Origin: JAHRAW01 sp965243285
Lineage (GTDB): Bacteria; Pseudomonadota; Gammaproteobacteria; Arenicellales; Poriferihabitantaceae
Length of the DNA: 64,000 bases
Direction of reading: 5' to 3'
NCBI GenBank assembly: GCA_965243285.1
Contig: OZ251537.1
Location: forward strand, 372,001 to 436,000
The notes under the pieces were generated by a model that worked only from the letters and a program-made list of their open reading frames with translations, was not told the origin of the DNA and did no database searches. This document shows positions 20,985-30,404 of this stretch, one piece after another. A program made the translations under genes and the position numbers. Position 1 is the first letter of the stretch; each line of letters starts with the position of its first letter.

Positions 20985-21401
20985 TTAAGCATTAACTGGC
21001 TCGTTGAGTTCAATGGGATAGCCATCTGGGTCTTGGATGAAGGCTAGTATCCGCTTGCCGTGTTTCATGGGCGAAGGCTCTTTGATGAACTTCACGCCTT
21101 CGGATTTTAGATACTCGCCGGCCGCATACACATCATCCACCTTGAGGGCGATATGCCCCCAAGCATTGCCGCGCGCATAAGGTTCCTGCTGGTCCCAGTT
21201 ATAGGTCAACTCCAGCGTGGTGCCTTCATCCTCGCTGTGGTAGCCGACGAAGGTGTTGGTGAAGCGTCCCTCTGGATAGTCGGTTTTGCGAAGGATTTTC
21301 ATGCCGAGAATTCGGGTGTAGAAATCCAACGATTTATCCAAGTCGCTTACGCGAATCATGGCGTGGTCAATTTTGAAGTTTGGCTTTGTGTGGGCTGTCA
21401 T
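20985..21401 (-). CDS. gloA: Lactoylglutathione lyase (glyoxalase I)
   Basis: Isomerises the methylglyoxal-glutathione adduct. The VOC-fold blocks are clear: KIDHAMIRVSDLDKSLDFYT at the N-terminus (metal-ligand His14), LELTYNW (metal Glu), GHIALKVDD (His) and DPDGYPIELNE (Glu). 138 residues, normal for the proteobacterial nickel-type enzyme. Its start overlaps the stop of the Rieske oxygenase by 4 bp, so the two are co-transcribed. That pairing hints at detoxifying an aldehyde or glyoxal product, an inference only. Confidence 0.92.
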   Translation of the reverse strand: MTAHTKPNFKIDHAMIRVSDLDKSLDFYTRILGMKILRKTDYPEGRFTNTFVGYHSEDEGTTLELTYNWDQQEPYARGNAWGHIALKVDDVYAAGEYLKSEGVKFIKEPSPMKHGKRILAFIQDPDGYPIELNEPVNA

Positions 21402-22537
21402 TTTGTGTCCTCGTGTTGATTCATCTGGGCTTGGCCGGTAACAGAATCATATACCAATTCTTGAAATCGCCGCACGCCGGTTTCCCATTTTGGCGATAAC
21501 CATCCACCGTCATCGGCCAGCGGCGAGCGGCGCCCTTGCTGTAGTCGCTCGCAAATGGCGTGGTCTTCTTGGTGAACTTTCCACCATAAAGTTCGTAATG
21601 CTTCCACTTCTTTGGTCGCCACATTGTCGTCGCGTAGCAAATAAATCACCCGCCGCTGACGGGTTTGGGCAGTGTTAACTGGCACATTAAGATGCACGCC
21701 TAATTGATCGGGCGCATAAGTGGCGATAACGAAGTTCGGGAACAAGGTGAGGTAGTTGGAATCTACCGCGAGGGTATCGGCACTAACCGATTGCGTTTGG
21801 TTTGCAGAAATATCCACCGTGCAACCAAGACAGTGGCGATCGATAAAAACTTCATGGTCGGTCAGCGGTTGCTCGGTTGTGGCCGAATGTACAAACTGCA
21901 CATGATAGGGCTCAATAAAATTCTCCATTAGGAATTTCCAGTTGCAGTTGACGATGCCAAAATCCAACATCGTCACTGGCTTCAACAAGCCCCAATCCAG
22001 ATGCCCCAGCCGCGCGACAAGCGGTTGAATAAATTTCTCAAACGGCAATGCGTTGCCATCCAAGTTTACAAAAATCCAGTCATGCCACACTTCACAACGG
22101 ATGCCCGCCAAACCGTTTGCTGTACGGTCAAAGCCCACTGGTGTTTGGCAATCGGCGCCGCCGAATAGCGGGGTTGACCGCAACGCGCCTTGCAAATCAT
22201 AAGCCCAACTATGATATGGGCAACGAATCATGCGCCCAACATTGCGCGGTTGGTCGACCAGTTGCAAATAACGATGCCGACAAACATTATGAAAAGCCGC
22301 AATCTCATCATTCTCGCCGCGCACCAACAACACCGGGTTGGCGCCGATGGTCACCGGCACAACATCGCCGCGCGCCGCCATCTCATGGGCAAACCCGGCG
22401 AACACCCAGGTGGATGCAAACAACCGCTGGTTTTCGGCTTGGTGAAATGACTCGCTGGTATAGGCGAAGGCTGGCAAGCCGTGACGAATGCCAGCAGCGC
22501 GCGTGAAATTTTGGAAGCGTTTGCCTTCCATTTTCAA
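21398..22537 (-). CDS. Rieske non-heme iron oxygenase, alpha subunit
   Basis: 379 residues. The [2Fe-2S] Rieske motif is NVCRHRYLQL followed by CPYHSWAYDL (about residues 84-115). The mononuclear iron site is MENFIEPYHVQFVH (two His, about residues 200-213). Architecture is that of ring-hydroxylating oxygenases, also used by glycine-betaine and carnitine monooxygenases; the substrate cannot be told. No ferredoxin or reductase partner is adjacent. Downstream gloA overlaps; a cupin gene lies 56 bp upstream on the same strand. Intact frame within a block of decayed genes. Confidence 0.85.
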   Translation of the reverse strand: MKMEGKRFQNFTRAAGIRHGLPAFAYTSESFHQAENQRLFASTWVFAGFAHEMAARGDVVPVTIGANPVLLVRGENDEIAAFHNVCRHRYLQLVDQPRNVGRMIRCPYHSWAYDLQGALRSTPLFGGADCQTPVGFDRTANGLAGIRCEVWHDWIFVNLDGNALPFEKFIQPLVARLGHLDWGLLKPVTMLDFGIVNCNWKFLMENFIEPYHVQFVHSATTEQPLTDHEVFIDRHCLGCTVDISANQTQSVSADTLAVDSNYLTLFPNFVIATYAPDQLGVHLNVPVNTAQTRQRRVIYLLRDDNVATKEVEALRTLWWKVHQEDHAICERLQQGRRSPLADDGGWLSPKWETGVRRFQELVYDSVTGQAQMNQHEDTK

Positions 22538-22593
22538 GTCTGGCGCTGTTTTCCCATCACTGATTGGCTAATTGGCGCACTATCAAGCGCGCC

Positions 22594-23001
22594 CTATTTT
22601 GATTCATACGGCGCAGGCATTTCATCATCATCGATGCCCGGCACATGAGTTACACCAGCACGCTGTTTCCAATCCACCGGATAAGCCGCGTAAAAAATCA
22701 CGCACTTATCATCACATTCATACTTGACATGATTGTCCTTTGGCACATACATCATGTCGCCAGGATTTAACTCGTAACCAATATCGTCTACCACCAGGCG
22801 GAAAGTGCCTTGCAAACAATAAATCATTTCATCGCAAGTTAAATCCCACGGCACGGAAATTTTATTCAAACAGTTGATGCCGCCGGCCATGGATTCGCTA
22901 ATCGCCGTGGTTACAAACGGCTTGATATAAGTGCCGTTTGCTGGCAGGTTATCGATGCGATCTTGAATATCACTGATTTTAAATACACGAGGTGCGGTCA
23001 T
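22594..23001 (-). CDS. Cupin-domain protein, EutQ-like
   Basis: 135-residue single-domain cupin: ITCDEMIYCLQGTFRLVVDD-like first motif (reads LTCDEMIYCLQGTFRLVV) and PGDMMYVPKDNHVKYECDD second motif. The arrangement resembles the cupin part of EutQ. The usual first-motif His residues are partly replaced, so metal binding is uncertain. It is the first gene of a likely cupin-Rieske-gloA unit; an upstream sequence CAGGAGAGATTAAG offers a good ribosome-binding site. Confidence 0.7.
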   Translation of the reverse strand: MTAPRVFKISDIQDRIDNLPANGTYIKPFVTTAISESMAGGINCLNKISVPWDLTCDEMIYCLQGTFRLVVDDIGYELNPGDMMYVPKDNHVKYECDDKCVIFYAAYPVDWKQRAGVTHVPGIDDDEMPAPYESK

Positions 23002-23152
23002 CTTAATCTCTCCTGGTTATGGTCTGGTTAGGGTTGCGGCGGCGTGATATTTAAGTAAATCCACACCGCCCGGACTATACTTGGTTTATACCATATTATT
23101 TATGGATGCATGTCAACGCAATCATCAGGCGCGCCGAGAATAATTACAAACC

Positions 23153-24084
23153 ATGCAATCTTTCACCATCACCTTAAATGCAGTCGCGCCAGCCGTGCTG
23201 TGCTTGTTGCTCGGCAAGTTGCTGACGCGCACCGCGCTATTTCGTGAGCTGAGTTGGGCATCGCTTGAAAAGGTGATGTTCTGGGTTTTCCTGCCGCCAC
23301 TGATTTTCTCCGCCATTGTCCGCGGCAATTTTGCAATTGGCGAGAGTTTGAAACTCGCCGCCGTATTCGTCATCGCACAAACTACGGTCGCGGTAGTCGC
23401 AGTTGCGCACGCGCATATCGCGCGCTTGCCGGCAACGACCATGACTTCGCTATTCCAAAACGCGATACGCTAGAATAACATCATTCCCATCGCGCTCGCT
23501 GCCACATTGTATGGTGACGCCGGCTTGCAACTGGTGGCCATCGCGCTGGCGGTAATGGTGCCGATTGCCAACGCAAGTTGCATCGTGGTGATGGAATATG
23601 TCTTGCCCAGTAAAACGGGCGCGTCAGCGTGGACAAAGTTGGCGGCGGTATTTAAGAACCCGTTAATTATTGCATGCATCGCCGGCTTAGTGGTGAATAT
23701 CAGCGGGGTGTCATTGCCAGACGCGATAATCGGCACTCTCGACATCCTCGCCGCCGCAACCCTTGGTGTTGGCTTGCTCGCCATCGGCGCCAATCTTTCT
23801 TATGCGGAAATTCACCGCGCCCGCGTGCACATCGCCCTCGCCACCGGGCCAAAATTATTGTCATGCCACTTCTTGTGCTCGCGCTCACAATCGCCTTTGG
23901 CATTGACGGCTTGGCGCGCGTGGTCGCCGTGTTATGCGCCGCTGCGCCGACTGCGATGCAAGGCTACATTGTAGCGCGCAACATGGGCGGAGATGCAACG
24001 CTAATGTCGTCGCTAATCGCAACTGGCCACCTAGCCACCATCATTACTATTCCTTTGATGTTGTGGTTGGCAATTTATATTTAA
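23153..24084 (+). pseudogene. AEC-family (auxin efflux carrier type) transporter, broken
   Basis: The plus strand reads MQSFTITLNAVAPAVLCLLL and on through several helices to a TAG at 23471-23473. The same frame continues NIIPIALAATLYGDAGLQLV to about 23850, where a frameshift moves the end, KIIVMPLLVLALTIAFGIDG and AAAPTAMQGYIVARNMGGDA, into another frame, stop at 24084. That gives the ten-helix AEC layout with one nonsense and one frameshift mutation. Divergent from the cupin gene, so an exporter or importer of that pathway's compound is possible. Confidence 0.75.
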
Positions 24085-24112
24085 CGCGGCGCGCATCAAC
24101 ATTGCGCTGCCA

Positions 24113-24706
24113 TCAAGCCGGTTCAAAAACCTGTGCAATAAAATACAACGCAAAAACAAACAACGATGCCCCCATCAATTTATTTAACGCCCGTAAATTC
24201 TGTGTATTGCGGGTGGTGAATTTCAACCCCCGGCCAATGGCAAGCCAACCGATATGCGCAACCGTTAATAACCATAAAAAACCGCCCACCACCCACAGCG
24301 CATTACGCCCATCGGCCTCAATATACTGCGCAAATACTGCCGTTACCATAATATAAAATTTTGGGTTTAATAAAGTAACCAACAAGCCGTCGCCAAAGCG
24401 ATGCGAGCGTGCATTTGTCACGATTGCATCAGGCGACAAGCGATATAACTTGAGCGCCAAATAACCGATATAGCACGACCCAGCGATAACCAGTGTTTGA
24501 TGCACAACCCGATTTTGTAACACCACTTGCAACCCGAGCAAGCAAACAAACGAAATGAGCGCGGCTGAACAAATTAAACCACCGATAAAGGGCAAGTTTT
24601 TCCACACTCCATGATTTAATCCCAACCCAGCCAATAAAATATTGACCGGTCCTGGGCTTGCAACCAACGGCACGGTGAATAACACAAATAAGATTATTGG
24701 TTTCAT
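24113..24706 (-). CDS. LysE/RhtB-family amino-acid exporter
   Basis: 197 residues, six predicted helices. The start MKPIILFVLFTVPLVASPGPVNILL carries the PGP motif of the family; later FGDGLLVTLLNPKFYIMVTA has the conserved NPK. Acts in the inner membrane exporting an amino acid such as threonine, homoserine or a derivative. The only intact one of three LysE-type genes in this block. About 230 bp upstream of it no gene is seen until the 16S fragment at 24938. Confidence 0.82.
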   Translation of the reverse strand: MKPIILFVLFTVPLVASPGPVNILLAGLGLNHGVWKNLPFIGGLICSAALISFVCLLGLQVVLQNRVVHQTLVIAGSCYIGYLALKLYRLSPDAIVTNARSHRFGDGLLVTLLNPKFYIMVTAVFAQYIEADGRNALWVVGGFLWLLTVAHIGWLAIGRGLKFTTRNTQNLRALNKLMGASLFVFALYFIAQVFEPA

Positions 24707-24937
24707 ATTTAATAGGCGGCGATTAGGTCCACAACGATTTCGTTTTTACCATACCATGAATATTTTGCCGGGCACGAATTAATTCATATTTTCCTTCTCG
24801 CCACCTGATAATTTCCGTGGATTGTGGATAAGAATTGAAGTTTTGGTGTCACCAAAATCGTGACCGCAATAAAAGAACGCGCCACGAACATCTGCCGCAA
24901 CGAGAAATTCGAACTGACCTATTTTATAACCTCGTTA

Positions 24938-24980
24938 GCGAATGCCATTACCCCACCAAAAACTAATCTAATCCGCCTCG
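24938..24980 (-). pseudogene. 5'-region fragment of a 16S rRNA gene
   Basis: tgccattaccccaccaaaaa then ctaatctaat aligns with ggccattaccccaccaacta then gctaatctaa in the intact 16S (about 35373-35402; E. coli 230-260 region). It is short, so less certain than the other two, but strand and order fit the same broken gene: 3' end at 16.5 kb, middle at 19.3 kb, 5' part here. The stop codon of the adjoining ketosynthase-like gene (24968) lies inside it. Confidence 0.6.
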
Positions 24981-25555
24981 AATACTCGGTGATTTTCATC
25001 TACCTTAAGCCACTGCGCGTTAACTGATGTTTGAAAAACACTCTTACTTTCTTTCCACTCGGCATCTAGGTTGACATCAGTTTTTTCCAAGAAAATCCAA
25101 CGACTAATGAATTCGGGGTGTTCGTCAACCCATCCCAACATGGCGGATTTTTTGATGCTGTGTAAAAATCCTGCCTCGCCAAAACGATACTGCTCGTAAG
25201 ACATAATCACACCATCACCGCACCAATCTAGCGTGCCGCCTATGGCATTAAACAGTTGATTAGGTTGCGTTTGCATGAATGTAAACGGCATGAGTATACT
25301 TTTATTCTCTTCTTCCATCGCTTTTTTGGTTGCAGTAATAGCGGAAAATTCTGTGAACACTCGAACGGCAACTGAATTAGGTAGTTGTTGCTGACCGATG
25401 CTATTTAGGCAAGATAGCGAGCCAAAAAGCCCCAACTCACACCATAACGATAACCGTCTGGGTCTATGTCCCAACAAACGACCAAGTTTTTTTTGCCAAT
25501 CCAGGTCAATGGGTGAATTGAAACTCGCTTTGATGCGAAATATTTTAGCAGACAC
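24968..25555 (-). CDS. Beta-ketoacyl synthase-like N-terminal domain protein
   Basis: 195 residues resembling the stand-alone 'beta-ketoacyl synthase-like, N-terminal' domain found in aryl-polyene and resorcinol clusters: FGSLSCLNSIGQQQLPNSVAV and a conserved MPFTFMQTQPNQLFNAIG segment. It has no catalytic Cys-His-His set and may act as a partner subunit or chain-length factor of the ketosynthase next to it. Last gene of the cluster; its first codons overlap the preceding ketosynthase. The final residues and stop fall in 16S-like sequence, so the C-terminus may have been cut and rebuilt at the junction. Confidence 0.7.
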   Translation of the reverse strand: MSAKIFRIKASFNSPIDLDWQKKLGRLLGHRPRRLSLWCELGLFGSLSCLNSIGQQQLPNSVAVRVFTEFSAITATKKAMEEENKSILMPFTFMQTQPNQLFNAIGGTLDWCGDGVIMSYEQYRFGEAGFLHSIKKSAMLGWVDEHPEFISRWIFLEKTDVNLDAEWKESKSVFQTSVNAQWLKVDENHRVFEAD

Positions 25556-26636
25556 TGTCTGATTCCGTATCTTGAAGCGCTATACAGCAATGACTACCAC
25601 CAAATCCTAGATTGCAAATCAGCAATCGACGAACAATCGGCGGTAGTTTATGCGTGAGGTTAATATCTAACGCAGAATTACAAATCACATCATTGAGCAG
25701 CAAATTTAACTTCTTTTTTTGTTCAACCAGCGCTAACAGCAAGGCAATTTCTGCGGCGCCTGATGCACCGAGCGTATGGCCCAGTATGGATTTAAATGAT
25801 AACAGCGCCGGCCCGAACGCCCTTGATGTAAAAAAATCACACAAGACATCTGCTTCAACTGCGTCACTGCGTTGATTGCCAATGGTTTGAACTTTGATAA
25901 GGTCAACCTGTTCGGCGTTAAATTGTGCTATCGCAATGGTCATCTGTAACATTTTTTTATAGGCGGTACGGCTTGCGCTGCTAACCTCTTTGCTATCAAT
26001 AATATGCGCTCCGCCCAAAATCTGCCAGCGCTTCGGTTGATTGGTCAAATACAGGGCGGCCACGGATTCTCCTAATACCATGCCATCTTGTTTATGTGGA
26101 AATGATGTTGCCTTTTTAAAAGATAAAAGTTGCATGCTGGCAAAACCCGATAGCGTTAATTGATTGTTCATTTCAAAGCCAAGCACTAATGCATCCTGGA
26201 CTAAGTTTGAATTTATGGCCTCTTGCGCTAATAAAATAGCGTTAATGCTTGATGTGCAAGCAGTGTTCACCCAATAGACCGGCCCCTTCCAGTCAAGCAT
26301 TTGCGCCACTTTAGTTAGAAATTCAACAACACTTATGGCGTTGCCTTGGCCTTTTTCGAGCGCTCCTAAATGACATGACGAACTGGCAAAATATAACGCC
26401 CCGTTTTTGTTAGGAGTTCCCGTGTCTGTAACTGCACGATTAGTCAAAAACGCGCAGCGTTGATACCAGTCATCGGATTCAGAATATGACCTGATTGGAA
26501 AATAGGGGACAACTTCATCTAATCCTTTAATTTTTCTAAACTCAGGTTTGGGAGGAGATAGATTTTGCAGAGTCGCTTTTAAATCCGCTCCTAAGCAAGA
26601 TATCAAACTATAACCACCAATATAAATGGTTGACAT
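25545..26636 (-). CDS. Beta-ketoacyl-ACP synthase (KAS I/II type), one catalytic His replaced
   Basis: 363-residue thiolase-fold ketosynthase. The nucleophile Cys127 (VNTACTSS) and the second His287 (GHTLGASGA) are in place, as is GFGGSH near the C-terminus. The position of the first catalytic His (AHGTGT in FabF) reads KVQTIGN, giving Gln250. Decarboxylative condensation normally needs both His residues, so this enzyme may use a different chemistry or work only with a partner. Follows the ACP gene with one base of overlap. Confidence 0.8.
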   Translation of the reverse strand: MSTIYIGGYSLISCLGADLKATLQNLSPPKPEFRKIKGLDEVVPYFPIRSYSESDDWYQRCAFLTNRAVTDTGTPNKNGALYFASSSCHLGALEKGQGNAISVVEFLTKVAQMLDWKGPVYWVNTACTSSINAILLAQEAINSNLVQDALVLGFEMNNQLTLSGFASMQLLSFKKATSFPHKQDGMVLGESVAALYLTNQPKRWQILGGAHIIDSKEVSSASRTAYKKMLQMTIAIAQFNAEQVDLIKVQTIGNQRSDAVEADVLCDFFTSRAFGPALLSFKSILGHTLGASGAAEIALLLALVEQKKKLNLLLNDVICNSALDINLTHKLPPIVRRLLICNLGFGGSHCCIALQDTESDSVC

Positions 26637-26896
26637 TAGTTGTCGCCAACTCTGGTTAGAAATTCTGCCAATGATTTAGTGGATCTCATCGCTCTGCGCG
26701 TTTCCTTGCTATCCCCTATGCGAATCCCATAGCGTTTTTGTATGGCGATGGATATTTGCAAGGCATCAATAGAATCCAACATTAAACGAGATTCATCGCC
26801 AAATAGCGGTTCATTGCTATCCAATTCAGCAATCGATATTTTTTGCTCGCTTGCTGTTAGAATTAAATCTTTTAGTTCTTCAATGTTAATAATCAT
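26636..26896 (-). CDS. Acyl carrier protein
   Basis: 86 residues with the phosphopantetheine site Ser42 in MLDSIDALQ and the helical pattern of an ACP. It should carry the growing acyl or aryl chain for the two ketosynthase-type proteins downstream and DarB-like enzyme upstream. Overlaps both the ABC permease stop and the ketosynthase start, which argues for tight co-expression. Confidence 0.85.
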   Translation of the reverse strand: MIINIEELKDLILTASEQKISIAELDSNEPLFGDESRLMLDSIDALQISIAIQKRYGIRIGDSKETRRAMRSTKSLAEFLTRVGDN

Positions 26897-28067
26897 GATT
26901 TTTTAACCTAATGGCAAAATATGCGAAACAAATGGATACTGCCGCTAATATCAACAAATAAGACCCTTCAGTTACAATTCCGCGCACATCGCTTCCTTGC
27001 AATAACACATCAAGCAACCCTTGTAAAGCCCAATTCATCGGGGAAAATTGTGCCAGTCTTTGCATCGCCAGGGGCATCACAAATGTGGGAACCATAATTC
27101 CACCCACAGCGGCCAGAAAGACACTCAGCATGGGGCCTATCGCGGATGCTTGGGCTTGACTTTTGACTAGTGCGGCGATCAAAAGCGCGCAACAGATTGC
27201 GGCAAGACTTATGCAAAATAACATTAATAACAGCGCAGTAATATTAACCCCATGCAATGCAAGCGCATCACCGCCTATCAATGGCACAAAGTATACGCCC
27301 ACCCCAAGCATCAAGCCCGCCTGCAAATAGTTAATCAACAAAAATGGCAGCGCCTTGGTGAGTAGTAATTGCAAGGGACCTACTCCAAGGCTAATTAAGC
27401 GATTTAAAGTTCCATTGCCTCGCTCCTCCACAAATAAACCAGCAATGGAAGTGACCACAAAAAACATGCCAAATACCAACCAAGCGGGGACATTATGTTG
27501 CACTGAGGTTGGCTGTACTGCGGAATTCAATCGCCGCACCTCGACTAAACCAGTTGCCTGGATCATTTCTGCACTAATTCCTTCCACTCCGGGCTCCCCC
27601 AAAGAAGATAATTTTTGGATAACCGATTTGGCGCGTAGGGTGGTTGTTAATGCTTTAATTTTAGCGTTTAGTGAAGCCAATACAGCAGCATCAATAGTCG
27701 GGTCGGCTTGCAAAATAATACGCGGCTCATCCGATGTGTCGACTTGTAGAAAATCATGTTGCGCGCCCTTTTTAATATGAATGATGTAGCTAAGTCGCCC
27801 CTCGCGCAGCGCCAATTCCCAGTCGCTCGGTAGAACCACCGGTTTGCCATTGCTTATCCCCCAATCGGCTATAAATGTTTGACTTAACGCGCTGTTATCT
27901 TGATCCATCAGCGCCCAATTCAGGTTGTTTACGGGCGGCGAATAAATGTCTTTGAGCGCCATTGACATCAAAATAATAAAAGCGACTGGCAACAAAAACA
28001 GCGCTAACAGGCCGTGCACATCTCGGCTCAACACCAGTAATTCTTTGCGAATCAGCGCCACAAACAT
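26886..28067 (-). CDS. ABC-2 type exporter permease
   Basis: 393 residues: N-terminal TM helix (ALFLLPVAFIILMSMALKDI), a large extracytoplasmic domain (residues about 45-210) and five further helices with FVEERGNGTLNRLISLGVG between the first two, the ABC2 signature loop. Pairs with the ATPase 3 bp upstream. Probably exports the lipid or aromatic product of this cluster. Confidence 0.85.
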   Translation of the reverse strand: MFVALIRKELLVLSRDVHGLLALFLLPVAFIILMSMALKDIYSPPVNNLNWALMDQDNSALSQTFIADWGISNGKPVVLPSDWELALREGRLSYIIHIKKGAQHDFLQVDTSDEPRIILQADPTIDAAVLASLNAKIKALTTTLRAKSVIQKLSSLGEPGVEGISAEMIQATGLVEVRRLNSAVQPTSVQHNVPAWLVFGMFFVVTSIAGLFVEERGNGTLNRLISLGVGPLQLLLTKALPFLLINYLQAGLMLGVGVYFVPLIGGDALALHGVNITALLLMLFCISLAAICCALLIAALVKSQAQASAIGPMLSVFLAAVGGIMVPTFVMPLAMQRLAQFSPMNWALQGLLDVLLQGSDVRGIVTEGSYLLILAAVSICFAYFAIRLKNHDY

Positions 28068-28070
28068 GAC

Positions 28071-28994
28071 TTACTCTCGCAGTGTGCGATTTGTAATACG
28101 CATAAACAGATTCTCAAGATTAACACTTCCAAATTCAACATAAGTAATCTTCGCGCCGGCCTGCTCCAATGCGCCCAAAGCTGCACTGACCGTGTGGCCG
28201 GCATAAAGCAGCACTTGCCGTTCGGGCAGTTGATGCGCATGGGGTTGGAGTTCGCCAAATTTTTGCAAAATTTCTTGCACTGCATTATCGCTTAACCCCG
28301 ATTGAGAAAAGGTAAGTAAGGATTTTTCTTGATTGAGTAACTCATCAATCTCACCATCACATAAAATGTTACCATGATCTATGATTACAACTCGCTTTGC
28401 CAATGTTTCCACTTCCTCCATATAATGCGAGGTGTAAATAATTCCCACTCCCTCGCTAGCAAGTTTTCGCACTGCTTGGCGTAAAAACATGCGTGACTGG
28501 GGGTCTACGCCCGCAGTAGGCTCATCCAACAGCAGATATTTGGGGTTGGAAAGAATTGCAATCGCCAAATTCAGTCTGCGCTTTAAGCCGCCCGAAAGCG
28601 TTTGTGATTGTTGTTCGCTATAGGCTTCGAGTCGTCCAAAGGCAAAAGTTTTTTTCACGCGCGCGGTGAGGTTTTTACTTGAACCAATGGCCCCAAAACA
28701 GCGCAAATTTTCTCGCACACTGAGGGTAGGATAAAATGCATATTCCTGTGGGGCGATATCAATAATGCCGGGGTTTTTATGACGAGAGCGCCGAATCGGT
28801 ACCTCGTCAATCATAATCTGCCCTTTCTGCAACGGCAATATGCCAGCGAGTTGTGAAATTAATGTGGTTTTACCGGCGCCATTGGGCCCGAGCAAGCCCA
28901 ATATTTCCCCTGCATCCACCTCAAAAGACACCCCTTCCAATGCTGCTTGTGACGCACCTCGGTAACAAAAATTCAAGTCTTGGATGCGTATCAT
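28071..28994 (-). CDS. ABC transporter ATP-binding protein
   Basis: 307 residues. Walker A LLGPNGAGKTTLIS (about residues 34-47), signature LSGGLKRRLNLAIA, Walker B YLLLDEPTAGVD, and the H-loop YTSHYMEEVE. C-terminal extension of about 80 residues is usual for drug/lipid ABC-2 exporters. Overlaps the BtrH-like gene by 4 bp and precedes the permease. Confidence 0.92.
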   Translation of the reverse strand: MIRIQDLNFCYRGASQAALEGVSFEVDAGEILGLLGPNGAGKTTLISQLAGILPLQKGQIMIDEVPIRRSRHKNPGIIDIAPQEYAFYPTLSVRENLRCFGAIGSSKNLTARVKKTFAFGRLEAYSEQQSQTLSGGLKRRLNLAIAILSNPKYLLLDEPTAGVDPQSRMFLRQAVRKLASEGVGIIYTSHYMEEVETLAKRVVIIDHGNILCDGEIDELLNQEKSLLTFSQSGLSDNAVQEILQKFGELQPHAHQLPERQVLLYAGHTVSAALGALEQAGAKITYVEFGSVNLENLFMRITNRTLRE

Positions 28995-30001
28995 TGAGCT
29001 ACCGTTTTCCGCAATGCAGTAAAGAATATCTCCTCTCTACTGGCTTGATTTAGCAATAAATCAACTAATTTGGATGGGTTGCTAGGGTCGCGTCCTTTCA
29101 CCATGCGCGCAACTGCAAGCGCGAATTCACGCCAACCATCCCCAATGGCAATCAAATCATCCGCATGTTTCAGTAAAGTTTCGCGTTTGGTAAGGCTGGC
29201 GGCCTCTTGTAAAAATGCCGCGTAGATAAAGCGGAAGCCGGCGCCGCCGGTACCGATTTCTTCCTGCATTCGAATGATGTGACCAATAAATTCTAAGGTA
29301 CGGGTTGAATCGCTGGGTAATTTAGCAATTTTTTTGGCTAACATGCGCATACCGCGAACGCCGGCTATGGGCACAAAACCGAGCATGATTTTACAGTTCT
29401 TGCGAATCGCACCCAGTACAGCATCTGGTTTTATGCCTTCATTACTAATCGATTGTGGGTAATAAATCAGGCCTTTGGGCGCCAGCAAACCTTTAGCAAA
29501 ACGGGCGCGTTGTAAATCTACAGAAGCGCAGCGAACTGGAGATTCAAACACCGGGTCGCTAATCAAGTAGTCATCGCCTTCACGACCATAAACCACCAAA
29601 TTGTGCCCATTGAAATGAAAGCGCATGTCTGGTGGGAAATACGGCAACCAAAAAACTGATGATTGCAAGCCAACAACTTTTCCTTGGTCGATCAATTCAT
29701 CTAATCTTCTTTTACCTTCTTCGGCCTTCTTAAAAACTTCAAATACAAATTTAACGCCTAATGGTTTTACCAAACCTTTAATAATAAAGCGCGGAGGCAT
29801 ACGGTACGCAATTAATGGCAAGTCGTTTATTTTAAAAAAAGGTATATAAGCAAAAGATAACGCTGCGGATAAACCAAACGCCATCGCTTCTGAAATTTGA
29901 ATGCCGTCATGGCGCAACAAAGATGCGACAGTGCCACTCTCGCAGTGCGCGGCATGTTGGTGTTGAAACACCGCTTTATTTGATTGCTCACCCATGCTCA
30001 T
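28991..30001 (-). CDS. BtrH N-terminal domain protein (probable acyltransferase)
   Basis: 336 residues. N-terminal AAHCESGTVASLLRHDG with Cys20 matches the BtrH_N fold; in butirosin synthesis BtrH moves an acyl group from an ACP to an amine. The GHNLVVYGREGDDYLISDPV segment (about residues 134-153) is the second half of that fold. The C-terminal 100 residues are helical (DUF4872-like). In this setting it would transfer the ACP-bound chain to an unknown acceptor, or release it. Activity is an inference from family and context. Confidence 0.75.
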   Translation of the reverse strand: MSMGEQSNKAVFQHQHAAHCESGTVASLLRHDGIQISEAMAFGLSAALSFAYIPFFKINDLPLIAYRMPPRFIIKGLVKPLGVKFVFEVFKKAEEGKRRLDELIDQGKVVGLQSSVFWLPYFPPDMRFHFNGHNLVVYGREGDDYLISDPVFESPVRCASVDLQRARFAKGLLAPKGLIYYPQSISNEGIKPDAVLGAIRKNCKIMLGFVPIAGVRGMRMLAKKIAKLPSDSTRTLEFIGHIIRMQEEIGTGGAGFRFIYAAFLQEAASLTKRETLLKHADDLIAIGDGWREFALAVARMVKGRDPSNPSKLVDLLLNQASREEIFFTALRKTVAQ

Positions 30002-30008
30002 GGCCTGA

Positions 30009-30404
30009 TTATGGCAGTAAATTTAACTTGTCAACAGACAGCCCTAAGGCATCGGCATACCTCATGCGAAGTTTTTTCGACAGCATAAGAAAGCGATTCA
30101 CTCGCATATGACGGCGCACTTGCCATTTCCACAGGCCTACACTCTGGGCAAGTATGTCGATAGTCATGCGTCGCGCATACATCCAGTATTCTAAAGACGA
30201 ACATTGCCCGGCTTTGGCCCGCACCAAGGCGGATTTCGCTTTCTCTGCCAACGTGGATACCGCCTGTTGGGTAACAATTTCTTCAACTTCCCACCCTCGG
30301 CTGTTCACAGCCACCACCCCCCCATCTTCAGCACGAGCATAGACCACCTTGCGCGCGCCTGATAAAATCGCATTGCCCTCTTGTGGCACATTATTAATAT
30401 CCAT
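30009..30404 (-). CDS. Hypothetical protein of the resorcinol-type cluster
   Basis: 131 residues; not recognised. Mostly helical, with a basic C-terminal half (WKWQVRRHMRVNRFLMLSKKL). No membrane segment or signal peptide. Lies snugly between DarB-like and BtrH-like genes (1-bp and 7-bp gaps), so it belongs to the pathway; a small regulator or assembly factor is possible. Confidence 0.6.
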   Translation of the reverse strand: MDINNVPQEGNAILSGARKVVYARAEDGGVVAVNSRGWEVEEIVTQQAVSTLAEKAKSALVRAKAGQCSSLEYWMYARRMTIDILAQSVGLWKWQVRRHMRVNRFLMLSKKLRMRYADALGLSVDKLNLLP

